Shown: positions 13,466 to 26,212, counted from the stretch's first letter. The stretch is DNA of 64,000 nucleotides from Anaeromyces robustus (GCA_002104895.1 MCFG01000044.1:130001-194000), one strand, 5' to 3'. Notes: generated by a model not told the origin, from the letters alone. A program made the numbers and translations.

Positions 13466-15479
13466 TGGAGTTAGTATAAGGTTAGTTTTTTTTTCTCCTC
13501 TTTTTTTTTTATCATATCTAACTAGAAGGATTAGTATTCTTTATCATCAATATAAATTGATTTTATAATATTTAAAAGAAATGAATAAATATAAAAATAA
13601 AAAATATTTATATAACACTTTTTTTTCATTTAAATGTATTTAAAAACTATAAAAAATGATATAAAGAATATATATATTTTATATATTTATATAATGAAAA
13701 AAAAATAATAATATTTTAATAATCCTATATAATTTGACATTACATAATAAAATTTCAAAAATATCTGTATTTTAATTCATTATTAAAATTAATATTAATT
13801 TTTTATTTTATTTTGTTTTTTAATTAATTATATTATTATTCTTTTTTTTTTAAAAAAATTTCTTTTTCTTTCTTTCATTTAATAGCATGTAATTAAAAAT
13901 ATATTATAATATAATAAATATTGGTAATATATTTCACATATTACATAGAAAAGTTTTCAAAAAAAAGTAAAAAAACCTTTATAAATTATTTTTCCATTAT
14001 TACTTTTTTTTTTTTTTTCTAAACTTATTATATAGTATTATGATTTTAAAAATTTTCTTTTAATTATATATATAAATAAAAAACTATAATAAAATAAAAC
14101 TTTGTTAAAAAGACTAATTTTATATATCTATCATTTATATTTAATTTTGATAATAAAAAAGTCTTTGTCTTTTTATTTTTTTAATTTTTATTAAAGATTA
14201 TAGTATGTATTTAAAAAATAATGAAAGCATTATTTCTGTACATTTATAGTATAAATAATATATTCTTTAAGAAAAATCCCATTCAGATAAAAAAAAATTT
14301 GCATTTTAATTTTTTTTTTTTTTTATGTTAAAATAAATTGGTATTTTTTTTTTTTTTGTTATATATTTGTTAAATATATTACTATCCTTGGTAATTTTTT
14401 TAAAAAATGTTAAGTTTTAAAGTCTAACCATTGAAAAATTACATTAAATAAAATCTTTAAATTATTAAAAAAAAAAAAAAAAAATTTATTTTAAAATAAT
14501 TATTTAACCTTAATATTAAATATCTTAATATATATAAAGCTTTTTATAATTAGACTCTTAAAATTCATATGTTAAAACTAAAAAAAAAAAAAAATAAATA
14601 TTCATTATAATGTTTATTATTTTTATTTAATGTAAAAATTTTTAATACTAATTTTAATTATATATAAGAAAATAATATCGAATAGTTATAAAAAAAAATA
14701 TTTATTGTTGTTAAAATTATATAAAAAACTTAATACCTTTATCAAACACTTTGAAATTATAAAAGCAGTATTCTTTATAAGAATACACAATACTAATATT
14801 CAAATAGACATTTTTTTAATAAGCATAAAAAAAAAAGTTGAATTATAAATTTTTTTTATTTTATATATATTCCTCCATATAATTTTTTTTCTAGAATTTA
14901 CTTTAAAATCTACCCATCATTTTCCTATCATTCAAAATAATCATAAATAATAGAATTACTTTTAAAATTTATCATTCATTTTTCATAACACTCAACATAA
15001 ACATGATTTATAAATAATTTAAAGGAGGGGTTTATTTATAAATATTTTATCTTCATAAATATCGAATAACAACCTTTTTTTTAACATGTAACATGCTTAA
15101 CTCGGTGATGAGATATATAAAGTATTTTCTCGGTATTAAAAATAGAATGAAAAATAACTCTAGAAGGATTCTTTGTAATTTTTATATGAAATATACTTTT
15201 TATCTTATATTTATAGAGTTCTTAAAGTTTTGGTTTAAATGGTGAATAAATAATAATTAATAATAATAATTTACTTTATAAATCAAGATATTCTTTCGGT
15301 TAATATTTTTTTTTTTAAATTTTTTAAATTTTCTGAATTATTTTATTTTTTTTTATTTTTTTGTATTTCTAGACATTTCATAAATTTCTTTTGTTACAAC
15401 ATTTAGAAATATATAAATAAGTATGATTAATTAATGATAATACTAAACTTTTAAGAATTTTTTATTATATATTTAATGT

Positions 15480-15680
15480 TATAGCTTTACCAATTTACAA
15501 AATTTTGTAATTTCTATAACTAAAGAGAATGTCATTACATATATCAATTCCAAATTGATGGAATCATTATCACGGATGGAAAATCATCTTTATTATGATA
15601 ATTTGAATATTTATAAAAAAATAAAAACAATAAATACAATAGATCTTAGATTTGATGATGGAAGAATATTTTTATGCTAA
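15480..15680 (+). pseudogene. Coding relic, unidentified
   Basis: An open stretch of about 66 codons ends at TAA 15678-15680 and contains ENVITYINSKLMESLSRMEN and INTIDLRFDDGRIFLC. It has no ATG at its start, and a stop lies just upstream. Composition is mixed and protein-like, unlike nearby translated repeats. It is probably a fragment of a gene or mobile element destroyed by frameshifts. No family recognised. Confidence 0.35.
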
Positions 15681-15848
15681 AAAAAAACTTTAGTAAAGAA
15701 ATTCAAATTAAACTTATCCTTATCTGAATATTAAGAAAAAGTATATGTCAATTATATCACCAACATAAAATATTGTATTATATAAAAAAGATGAAAATAA
15801 TCAAACCAAGGTAAATACTTTAATAATTATTATTACCAAAAACAAAAT

Positions 15849-15995
15849 AGAATTTGTTTTAATTATATGTTAACTGATAGAATTTGTTTTAATTATATGT
15901 TAACTGATAGAATTTGTTTTAATTATATGTTAAATGATAAACATGAAGTTCGTTACCGTTTAGTCGGAGAGAAAAAAAAAATTATTTTTTTATAG
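15849..15995 (+). pseudogene. Coding relic with three 30-bp tandem repeats
   Basis: A 30-bp unit (starts at 15851, 15881 and 15911) is repeated three times. In one frame it reads RICFNYMLTD repeated, then continues as NDKHEVRYRLVGEKKKI to a TAG at 15993-15995. The unit length is a multiple of three, so the frame survives the duplication. The fragment has no start. It may belong to the same dead gene as its neighbours. Confidence 0.35.
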
Positions 15996-16037
15996 GCGAA
16001 ATAAATTTAGATAATAAAATATTAGTTATTAAAGTAC

Positions 16038-16077
16038 AAAAAGATAAGTATACTTTTCAATAGTATACTTATCTTTT
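16038..16077. terminator. Strong hairpin followed by T-run
   Basis: A 16-bp perfect stem (AAAAAGATAAGTATAC with its complement) closes a 9-nt loop and is followed by T residues. In a eukaryote this is not a bacterial terminator. It may mark the end of a degenerate element or a small inverted repeat. Confidence 0.3.
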
Positions 16078-16163
16078 TTTCCTCTTTGACTATATAAAAT
16101 ATTTTTAATAGTATATTACTTGCTTCTTACCAGAAAATAAATATCAATATTTTTTTTTTTTTA

Positions 16164-16361
16164 TCTTTATCAACCGTTTTAATATGGAAGTACCATAATT
16201 TTATTAAACAAAATATACTCAATAAATATAGAGAGATACTACTATTGGATAAAAGAACAGGAAATGGAAAGGTGATATTATTCATAATTAGAAACATTTC
16301 TTCAAAATTGTTTGTGTTGGAACCAGACCATGAAAAAAAAAGAAACAAAAGTTTTGAATGA
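16164..16361 (+). pseudogene. Coding relic, unidentified
   Basis: An open frame of about 65 codons ends at TGA 16359-16361 and contains LIWKYHNFIKQNILNKYR, EILLLDKRTGNGKVILFI and KLFVLEPDHEKKRNKSFE. It begins in a poly-T run without a start codon. The antisense open frame (16127-16348) is a shadow. No family recognised. Confidence 0.35.
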
Positions 16362-16375
16362 TTATGAATTTCAAA

Positions 16376-16408
16376 TTGAAATACGAAATTCGTAATAATC
16401 GTATTTCA
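16376..16408. repeat. Inverted repeat with TTGAAATACGA arms
   Basis: The 11-bp arms TTGAAATACGA and TCGTATTTCAA flank a 12-nt centre. The CGTATTTC core resembles the iteron unit of the MULE-like elements near 29-35 kb, but the match is short. Confidence 0.3.
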
Positions 16409-16552
16409 ATCCTTCAAAATACTATTCAAAAATGTAAAATTATATGTTTTTTTTTTTTTTTTTTTAATTTATAAATTAATATTTTAAAGTACATATAAAA
16501 AATTTAATGTATATTTGACTATATAAAATATATAATATATATAATTATATAC

Positions 16553-17245
16553 ATTCAAACTGTATATACAAATTCGTATAACATAACTATTAATTCTGAT
16601 AATATTTCTGAAGAATATATTTATAAATATAATGATAATGCTATATCAAAAGGAAGTATAAGTTCAACAAGTTATGGATGGAATTATTATTGTAGAGATG
16701 GTGATTGTATTAGGTTAGAAAATGAAAATTATAAACCCTACATTGAATTTCCAGATGAAAAAGGGAATATTAAAATATATTTTTAGATCTTGTGAATATG
16801 ATAGTAAATTAAAAAATGATGAAAATTGTGCAGTAAGTCGTATTTATAATTATTCTGAAGGTACTGTTAGAGCATTTGTTACATGTAATTCAGATTCTGA
16901 ATGTTTTTATAATAAATGTATTAATAATTATTGTGTTTTTAATGAAGAAGCACGAATAGATCATTGTGATATTATTTATAAATATTTTGCTATATTTGAA
17001 CATTGTGATATTATTCATATATAAATTGTGGTAAAACATATGAACAATCATGTAGTAATGATAATGAATGTTCTTCTGAACGTTGTTATGAGGGATTATG
17101 TAGTTCACATACAGCTTCTCCTAATGAATCAAATAATCTTACTAAAACCATAGAAACTATGGCTTGTTTATTCATAATTGTTGCTATATATGTAATTATA
17201 TGTATACTATATATTATTAAAAAATGTAATAATTATTTATTGTAG
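16553..17245 (+). pseudogene. Frameshifted Cys-rich membrane protein
   Basis: Three consecutive frames join into one protein-like sequence. The first (to a TAG near 16785) reads SSTSYGWNYYCRDGDCIRLE. The second (about 16780-17024) carries FVTCNSDSECFYNKCINNYC. The third (about 17025-17245) carries NCGKTYEQSCSNDNECSSER, then CYEGLC, a Thr/Asn spacer and a hydrophobic transmembrane segment (MACLFIIVAIYVIICILYII) before the stop. The C-x(5)-C-x(4)-C spacing is typical of small disulfide modules in secreted or surface proteins. Two single-base frameshifts, one in a poly-T run, and a missing N-terminus make it a pseudogene unless the sequence has errors. No named family assigned. Confidence 0.55.
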
Positions 17246-17522
17246 TATAAATAGAGTGGAGGTACAAGATTTACAGGTTCATAAATGTTTCTACAACAAC
17301 TTATATGTCCGCTAATTTTTTTTTTAAAACCATTTCTAAAAAAGATTTCAGATAAGATGAAAATTAATATATTATTTATTATTTATATAATATGGAAGTA
17401 TAACTAATTATATATCTTATTGTAAAAAAAAAAAGAAAGAAAAAAAAAAGATGATTGCTATAAATGATATTTCTAAATTTTTTTTACCAAAGTTAAAGAA
17501 CAAAATTAAAATTAAAAAAAAA

Positions 17523-17528
<6 letters not shown>

Positions 17529-17553
<25 letters not shown>

Positions 17554-17562
17554 GTAATAATA

Positions 17563-17601
<39 letters not shown>

Positions 17602-17609
17602 TAATAATA

Positions 17610-17665
<56 letters not shown>
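17529..17665. repeat. (AAT)n microsatellite
   Basis: About 45 AAT units with a few AAATAAT interruptions. Confidence 0.9.
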
Positions 17666-17666
<1 letters not shown>

Positions 17667-18046
17667 ATTATAAAAAATATTTCTAAATAAATAAAAAAAA
17701 AGAAAAAGAAAAGATAAGAAAATATATTTAATATATATTTTAAATATATACTTAAGTAATAAAAAAAATAGTAATTAAATATTATAAATTACTATCTATT
17801 TTTTTTTTTTTTTTATAGTTATTTATTTTTATATTATTTAATTATATATAAATAAAAATAATAATAAGTATTTAGAATGTAAAGCCATATTTTATAAAAA
17901 AAAATATAAATATAATATATATTTAATTATTATTTTTTTGTTTTGTTTTCTATAATAATTACATAGATTAAGAACAAAAATTATACAATTTTGTAGGTTA
18001 TTATATTCAATAAATCGATAAAAAAATTCATTTCATTATATTAAAA

Positions 18047-18050
18047 ATAA

Positions 18051-18117
<67 letters not shown>
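18047..18117. repeat. (AAT)n microsatellite
   Basis: About 23 nearly uninterrupted AAT units. Confidence 0.9.
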
Positions 18118-18119
<2 letters not shown>

Positions 18120-18160
18120 CATGTTTAAAAAGATTTTTTATTTTAATAATTAAAATTTTC

Positions 18161-18197
<37 letters not shown>

Positions 18198-18303
18198 TTT
18201 AATTATAATTAAAGTTAACTTTTTTTAAAAAACTTGGTAAAATATTTTTTATGACTTATTATTACCTATTTTTTTTTTTTTTTCTTTGTTACTTTATAAA
18301 ATA

Positions 18304-18461
18304 GGTTATTTCATCCACATTTATGATTTTTAATTAGATTTTTCTATAATTAAAATTATAAAATGATTATATTTTTTAATTAAATATTTTAATAAATATA
18401 ATTATGTAAATATTATAGAAAAATCTAATTAAAAATCATTATAAATGTGGATAAAATAAAC
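18304..18461. mobile_element. MITE-like element with about 47-bp inverted arms
   Basis: The left arm (18304-18350) begins GGTTATTTCATCCACATTTA. The right arm (about 18413-18461) is its reverse complement apart from a small gap and end mismatches. The shared core includes ATTTTTAATTAGATTTTTCT. The 60-nt centre is AT-rich and non-coding. A foldback non-autonomous transposon fits best. It lies about 260 bp upstream of the 18721 start codon, so it could affect that promoter. Confidence 0.6.
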
Positions 18462-18540
18462 AAATGAATTTTTTTTTTTTTTTTAAAAAAAGAAATAATA
18501 TATAAAAATTCATATAAAGAAGTAAAATAAACCTAAACAT

Positions 18541-18544
18541 TAAA

Positions 18545-18613
<69 letters not shown>
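18541..18613. repeat. (TAA)n microsatellite upstream of the 18721 gene
   Basis: About 24 triplets, followed by (AAAAT)n at about 18640-18675. Both lie in the presumed promoter or 5' UTR. Confidence 0.9.
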
Positions 18614-18614
<1 letters not shown>

Positions 18615-18720
18615 TAATAATAAATAAAAATTGAATGAAAATAAAATAAAATAAAATAAAATAAAATAAAATAAAAATTTCTTTTTTTTAAAAATATAAA
18701 AAAAAATAATAATAATAAAA

Positions 18721-19006
18721 ATGAATAAACATTTTTTAATATATACAATACTATTTTTTTTAATTAATTATTTCATAAATAGTAATGCAGAAAATTCTGA
18801 TTATATTATTGTTATATTAAGAAAAGAAACAGATAGAAACTATGATAAGGAAAGTAAAACTATTCAAAAAGAAATGGATAAATTAGTTAATGATAGAATG
18901 AATGATATTTATGAAATTATTATTGATTATAAAGAATCCTATACTTTAGAAAATGGTTTAATAGATGAAAAATTAAATGAATTAAATTCTTTACCAATTA
19001 AAAAAA

Positions 19007-19042
<36 letters not shown>

Positions 19043-19395
19043 TTAAAAAATATTTATTTGTTAATGAAATAAGACCAAATTATCATATTTTACAAACTTC
19101 CAAATTTCCACATTCCTCATTGATAACAGAAAATAGTAATAATAAAAATTTAGAAAGTTCAACTATTGAATATATACCTTTTAAATCTAATTTAGTTAGA
19201 CATCTATGTCCAATTTCTAATACTATAGCTATTGTTGTTTATCTTTCCGATGTTACAAAAGAAATAGTATGTAATTTAAAAAATATTTTATATTGTGAAA
19301 AAGATCAAGTTTTAAAAGAAGAAGATATATATATGGAAGAAGAAATAGAAGATGATAATGATAGATATTTGATTGTAGAAGAGGAAGAAGAATAA
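18721..19395 (+). CDS. Secreted protein resembling an I9/subtilase propeptide, 224 aa
   Basis: A single open frame with a signal peptide (residues 1-23, ending SNA) and no introns. Residues 27-36 (DYIIVILRKE) and 159-192 (RHLCPISNTIAIVVYLSD ... LKNILYCEKD) resemble the beta-alpha-beta strands of inhibitor-I9 propeptides, in which a closing segment ends in V/I-x-x-x-EKD. Between them are a charged helix (KEMDKLVNDRMNDIYEII) and an Asn run from (AAT)n expansion. The C-terminus is very acidic. No subtilase catalytic motifs follow before the stop or in the next kilobase, so it is either a free-standing protease inhibitor or chaperone, or an unrelated lineage-specific secreted protein. The I9 resemblance is my judgement from motif order, not a search result. 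Confidence 0.6.
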
Positions 19396-19767
19396 AAATA
19401 AAAATAAAAATAAATAAATGAATGTAAATCATTATTTATATATATATATTTTTTTTGAATGAAATATCAATATATAAAATTTAATTTATATATATATATT
19501 TATTCTTTTTCTTTCATTCTTCTTCCTCTTTTTTTTTTTTTTTTTTTATTTATTACATTTATAAATGTTATTTATTATTATATATTAATATAAATAGGTT
19601 TGCTTATATGTATGTAAAAAAAAACTTTTAAAATGAATAATAAATCATTAATACTACCCAATATATTTTTTCATATTTATTTTTCTTTATTTATTTATTT
19701 TTTCTTTATTTATTTATTTTACTTTATTTACTTTTATGTTTTTTTTTTTTTTTTTCGTTTTCTATAT

Positions 19768-19814
<47 letters not shown>

Positions 19815-20587
19815 TATTTATCTTTTTATTTTTATCTTTTTATTTTTATATTATCTTTTTCTAGTTTTCTATATTTTAAATAATAAAAAAAGTTATTTTT
19901 TATTATTTCATAATTTTACTTATTTATTTATTTATTTATTTATTTATTATTATTGCTATTTTTTATTTTTATTTTTTTATATTTTTTTTTTTTTTCATTG
20001 TTCTCTTTATTTTTATATATATATTTTATTTTTATTATTATCATCTATCTATCTCATAGTTTTATATTATATAAATAAAATTATATAAAAACTAAGATAA
20101 TTGAATATATATTTGTTATTTTATTAATTTTTTTTAAAAAATTATTTATATATAACTAATAACTTTGATTAATTTTTACTTAAGGTTATATATAAAATCC
20201 TATATATAATTAATCAATTTGCTATATATATATTTTTTTTTATTTTTATTTTTATTTTATTTTTATTTTATTATTATTTTTATTTTTTTATTTTTTTATA
20301 TTTCTATTTTTATTTTTTATTTTTTATTTTTTATTTCTATCATTTATCTTAAAAACTAATATTATTTGAATAAATATATTAAATAATTATTAATTTTTTC
20401 TCTTTTTTTAAACTTAAAATTACATTGAATTCTTAAATAATTAAAATTAAAATTAAAATTAAAATTTAAAAAATATATATATATATATATATATATGTTT
20501 TTTTTTCTGATGTAATTATAAAAAATAAAAAATAAAAAAAAACAAAAAAAAAATCAAGAAGAAAAATTTTTATTAAATGACAATGTT
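19396..20587. other. Intergenic region between convergent genes
   Basis: AT-rich with (TTTA)n at about 19768-19815 and 19920-19946, and TTTTTA tracts. The open frame at 19633-20088 is a Phe/Tyr/Leu translation of these repeats and is not a gene. The two flanking genes converge here. Confidence 0.65.
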
Positions 20588-22929
20588 TTATTTATGACGA
20601 TGTTCAAAGAATACATCATCGGCTTTATAATCACTTGGAATTTCAAATATATCATTTGGTACAGATTCTTTATCAAGTGAACAATCAAGACATGTCAAAT
20701 GGAAATCAAAAGATTGATTTATTGGTATGATAGTTTTAACAGGGAAAGTAATTTTTTCTTTAGAAACTTTCTTTAAGGAAGAACAAAGAGTATCAAAAGT
20801 ATTTTGTACTAATGGATCATCGCTTGTTCCATCAAGTTTGAATTGATCTAATAATAATTCTAAAGTATACTTTACTAATGGTTTAACATTTTGAATGGTA
20901 ATTGGGAATTTACTACTATCTTTTACCATCCAGAATCTAATTTTACGATTATAACTTTTCTTTCCTTCATTAATTTCCATAATTCTACCTAAATGAAGAG
21001 GTTTTGTAGATGAAGGATCGAAATATTCTTCTTCTGTTAATTTTTTAAGATTAAGATTTTCAATTTCTTGAGGCGTTAAATGTTTGACTTTTTCATATTC
21101 ATCGGATCCTAAACCAAGAGCTTTATGCATAACATCTACATTTTGAGAATATTTTTCATGATAAGCTTGTTCCCAATCTAAGGTATCTTCCATAGAAGAA
21201 ACATATTCAAAAGTTTTAGTTTCTCCATCCTTGTTAATTGTATACATAACAGTTCTATTAGCTTCATCATCTTCCTTAGTAGCAAATGTTTTATCTAAAT
21301 AATTTTTTAATTTTTCATCATATTGGTCTGGATTTTCCTTATGATGATGATGATTCTTTCCATGTTTTGAAGCATTTTCTTCGTTATCAGAATCAGAATC
21401 ACTATCAGAATCACTATCAGAATCGGAATCGCTATCATCTGCAACTTTAGATGATTTATCATTTTCAGAATAACTACTCATTATTAAATCATTATTTTTA
21501 GTTTTTGATTTTGAATTACTATTTCTTTCTTTGGTTTCGATAATACTTTCACATTCATTAATAAGAGCGACATCTGTTCTTCTTCTAATGACAACATCAA
21601 TATTTTTACCTTTATAACCAACAGTTTTATATGTTTTACCATTTTCTAAAGTAAATACTTTATTACTTTTTTTTATAATATTTCCTTTTCTAGGTTTAAG
21701 TGTGAAATTAGAAACATCAGTAAGAATTTTAACAAGACTATTGGCACCAATTTTTGATTTTAAAGAATTTACTAAATAATACTGAGGAACATTTGGGAAG
21801 AATTCTTGGTATAACTTTTTCTTATTATCTAAGATATAAAATTTGTATGAATCTTTTTTAATTATAATTATAATTATAATTATAATTATTATTATATTGA
21901 TTATATAATATTTGTGTTTATATTATATTTATATTATTATTATTTATTTATTTCATTTTATCATATTTTCAAAAAATATTAATTAAATAAAAATTAAAAA
22001 TTAATAAAAAAAAATTAATGATATAAAATAATTATTACAAAATAAATCATATAATACATATATTATAATATATATATAAATTTTATAATATATTTACCAG
22101 TTTTTGCTTCATATCTTAATAAAATAGACATACTTCCTTTAATAATTTTTGGTATACCACGAGAATCCATACCAGCAATGGTTGTAGTAAATTTAATACA
22201 TTTTTCATTTTTTTGTATAGTTATAATATCCTTAATATTGAACTTTTGTAAGAGAGGAACTATATATTATATTTATTCATTTAATTATATGAAAATATAA
22301 TATAATTAGATATTTGTAATGTAAGATATAAAAAGTAAATTTTAAATAAAATGATAAAATAAAATAAATAACAAGAATAATAATAATAATAATAATAATA
22401 TATATATATATATAAAACTTACTTGGTGTTTTAAGTTTTACTTTATATTTGCAATACAAATATGGAGTAGTTTTATTCCATTCTTTTAACATTCCATCAT
22501 CACCAGTAATTCTTTCGGCATATCCTTTCCACTTATGATATGAAATTTTTTCAACAACATCAATATCACCTAACCTATTTAATTTATAAATAATTTTTTT
22601 TTTTAAAAAAAAATAATTAATATACTTTTAAAGTTTCCATATATTTATTTAATATTAATTATTTAATATATAAATATATACATAGAAGCTTCATCAATTG
22701 GATTCCAACCAGAATTGTTACGAGAGAAAACATCACAATTATATTTTAATAAAATCATAAGACAATTGTGACGATTTAGCATAAGAGCTAAATGAATTGG
22801 CGAATTTCCATGAAGATCACGTTCATTTATTTTACTTTGTACTTCTTTGTCCTTTAATAAATCTTCAAGGGTATTAGGGTCATTTTTAAAAATACAACGA
22901 TGAAGAGGAAAAGTTTCAGTAATTGTCAT
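20588..22929 (-). CDS. ANKRD13-type ankyrin repeat / GPCR-chaperone domain protein, about 608 aa
   Basis: Four exons: 22929-22682, 22574-22423, 22259-22098 and 21852-20588, with GT-AG introns of 107, 163 and 245 nt; the joins keep one open frame. Exon 1 gives ankyrin repeats (FPLHRCIFKND, GNSPIHLALMLNRHNCLMIL, FSRNNSGWNPIDEAS). The next exons give the ANKRD13 core (KWKGYAERITGDDGMLKEWN; TTTIAGMDSRGIPKIIKGSM). The last exon carries HLGR, RKIRFWMVKDSSKFPITIQN and KITFPVKTIIPINQS, characteristic of the GPCR-chaperone domain. A long Ser/Asp tract and a His run sit between them. Animal ANKRD13 proteins bind ubiquitinated receptors at membranes; C-terminal ubiquitin-interacting motifs are not evident here, so a trafficking or chaperone role is inferred from the family. 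Length is near the family norm of about 590 residues. Confidence 0.85.
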
Positions 22930-25283
22930 TATGAAACTCTAATAATTAAATAATTAAAATTTAATAATTATTTAAAATAAAAATAATAATATAATTAATA
23001 ATTAATTATTCTTTTTGGTGAGTATTAGTATTGTTATTAATATTGTTATTGTTATTAATATTGTTATCATTATTGTTATTGTTATATTGTTTATTTATTT
23101 CTATAATTCTATATTTGTTTATATTTTTATTTATATTTTTATTTATATTTTTATTTATATTTATATTTTGTTATATTTTTAAAATATTATATTGAATTAG
23201 TAAAAATAGTATATAAGTAAAAATACTTACTAATTTTTTATATATAAAATAAAAAAAAAAACTGTGTTTTCTTAAATAATACTTATTATATTTATTTATA
23301 TCTATCTATATATTTTTTTGATATGAATGATAAAATAGATAAAAAAAAAAAGAGAAAAATAATAAAAAAAAAAAAAAGGAAAAAAAAGAAAGAAAAGTGA
23401 AAAAATTATCCTTTATATATTTTATATTTTATAATATTTAATATTTATATAAAACAAAACTTTATTTTTAATTTGTATTTGTATATATAATATAATAAAA
23501 TAAAATAAAATAAAATAAAATAAAAAAAAGGACTATTTTCATTTTTGTCATAATTAAATTAAATCATTGATTATTTCATAATAGAAAATTCAATATTGTT
23601 GTGTTTTAATATTTAATATTATTAATATAAATATAAATATAAATATAAATATAATTTATTAATATTAATATTAATATTAGTATTATTTATTAATATGATA
23701 ATTAATATGATTATTATTACAATTAATATATAAATAAAAAAAAAAAAAATATGTTTAAAAGGAATAAATTAATTATATAATAAATTTATTAACTATCAAT
23801 ATATAATTTCATTTTATTTTGATTCTATATTATTTATTATAATGTATTGAAATATATTAATCATTTAATAACTTTAATAAATAAAAAAGGAAAATATTTA
23901 ATAAACACAAAATGTTTATAACGAAAAAGCATAATGAATTAATAAATGAATAAATATAGAATATTAAATAAATAACTAAATAATTAAATAAATATTAATT
24001 GATTATTAAATAAATATTAATTAATTAATATATAAAATAAATAAATAAAATATAAATAAATAATAAAATAATAAAACATTTAATTCTATGATAATATGAT
24101 AATTTCTTTTTTTTTTTTTTTCATATAAATATTATAGATATTATAGTGTATATATATTGTTTTCTTTTTTTTGTGTTTCTCTTTATATTTATTATGATTT
24201 TTTTTATTATTTATTCAATTCAATTTAATAATTGGTTTTATAATAAATAAATAGATAAATAAATAAGTAAATAAATAAATAAGTAAATAGATAAATAAAT
24301 AAATAAATAAATGAATAACTAATTAACTAAATAAATGAATAATAAATAAATAAATAAAAAAAATAAATAAATAAAATAATTTTATTTTATTTTTTTTGTG
24401 TCATTTTTATTTTTTGTTATGAATTTTTGTACTTTCTTTTATTATTTTTTAATTTAAATTTTTAATTTAATTTTGTTTTTTAATTTTTTGTCTTCAATTT
24501 ATTTAAATTATTATTCATTCATTCATTCATTTATATTTATAACATTTATTATAAAAATAAAATAGAAAAAAAAATTATGAATAATAATACTAAAAAATAA
24601 TATTAAAAATATCATCAATAAAAAGGAAATTTTAAATAATATAAAAATATTTATTTTACATAACTATTTTAATTTTAAAACATTTTAATATTTCAAAAAA
24701 CAAAAACAAATACAAAAATAAAAATAAAAACAAAAAAAAAAGTTATAAATAAGTAATTTTCTATATATTTATTAGTATCTTAAAAAAAAAAAAAAACAGT
24801 TGGCAATTAACAAAAGAGAATTAAAAAAAAATTAAAGGATAATAAATAATTAAGTAAATAAATAAATAAATAAATAAATTTAAAAAGGAATAAAGGAAAA
24901 ATTAAAGATTTTTATCCTCAATAAAAAAAAATGTATAATAAAATAAAAACAAAAACAAAATTAACAAAATAAGTAAAAAAGACAAAAATTTTGTTAAATT
25001 TTTTTCACATTATGTTTATGTTTAGTTTTTTTCTTTTTTTGTCAAGATTTACAACTTTAAAAAAAATTTTTTTTGTCCTTTTTTTCTATTTTTTCTTTCT
25101 TGCCTTTTATAAAATGTAATGGAATAAACATTAAATTTTAAGTAATCATTTTGTTTTTGTTTTCATCCTGCTTAACAAAATAAAATAAAACAAAATAAAA
25201 TAAAATTAAAACATTAAAATGTCATGTAATATTTTAATTATAAAATGTTTTAAAAAAAAAATTAAAAAAAAGAAATATTATTG

Positions 25284-25466
25284 ATTTATTGATTTATTTA
25301 TTTATTTATTTATTTATTTATTCATTTATTAATTTATAGATTAATTAATTTATAGATTAATATTTATTTATTCATTCATTTATTTATTTATTCATTTATT
25401 TATTTATTTATTTATTTATTATTTATTTATTTATTTATTTATTATTTATTTATTTATTTATTTATT
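25284..25466. repeat. (TTTA)n minisatellite
   Basis: About 180 bp of TTTA units with TTCA/TTAA variants and a repeated TTAATTTATAGA segment. Confidence 0.85.
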
Positions 25467-25899
25467 AAATATAATTACTTTTTAAATTAATTATTATATA
25501 TTAAAAAAATGTCGATCAAAATAATTTATATACAAATTTAATGATTTATCAATATATTACAATACATTACAATATATACAAAAAAGATTTAATTTAATTT
25601 GTGTCTTTTTATTTAACATGAAGAATAGCAAAAGTAAAAATGAAAAATGAAAAATGAAAAATGAAAAATGAAATGTGAAAAATGTAAAATAAAAATGAAA
25701 AATAAAAAAATGAAAATATATTAAATAATGTTTCAATCCTTAATTAATTAAAAATATATTAAATAAGATTCTAGAAAATAAAAATCATATTGATATAATT
25801 TTATTTATATACAAAAAATTTCATTTTTTTTTTAACATGAAATTTTGAACTTTTTATTTATTAATTTCTTTTTTTATATTGTGTCTTATTTATTAAATT

Positions 25900-25931
<32 letters not shown>

Positions 25932-26157
25932 TTATTTATTTATTTATTTATTTATTTATTATTTATTTATATATTTATTTATTTTATTTATTCATTTATT
26001 GATTTAATATATCTATTTATTGATTCATTTATTTATATTATATAATTAATAATTAATAATTAATAATTAATAATATTAAACTGTGTGAGTATGTTTTATA
26101 AGGAATAATAAGAGTAAGTAAACACAAATTCATGATAATTTAAGGAAAAGATTGTTT

Positions 26158-26212
26158 GTGTTATGTTATGCTGTGTTATGCTGTGTTATGCTGTGTTAGA
26201 TTGTGTTATATT
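26158..26212. repeat. 12-bp tandem repeat TGTGTTATGCTG
   Basis: About four copies, the last diverged to TGTGTTAGATTG. Strongly G/T-skewed compared with its AT-rich surroundings. The short open frame across it is repeat translation only. Confidence 0.85.

Larger units (their letters stand above)
9830..15479. other. Gene-poor repeat-rich region
   Basis: This 5.6-kb stretch is upstream of the LRR gene. It holds TTTA arrays, long poly-T and poly-A runs and two short inverted-repeat units (listed separately). I see no open frame with non-repetitive composition and no RNA gene. The LRR promoter should lie in the first few hundred bases, but nothing beyond poly-A/T tracts can be singled out. Confidence 0.55.
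17246..18303. other. Repeat-rich intergenic region
   Basis: This stretch holds (AAT)n arrays at about 17529-17665 and 18047-18117 plus poly-A/T. No coding sequence seen. Confidence 0.6.

Noticed and set aside
19633-20088. 151-codon open frame, plus strand
   Set aside because: Its translation is Phe/Tyr/Leu/Ile low complexity from TTTA and TTTTTA repeats.
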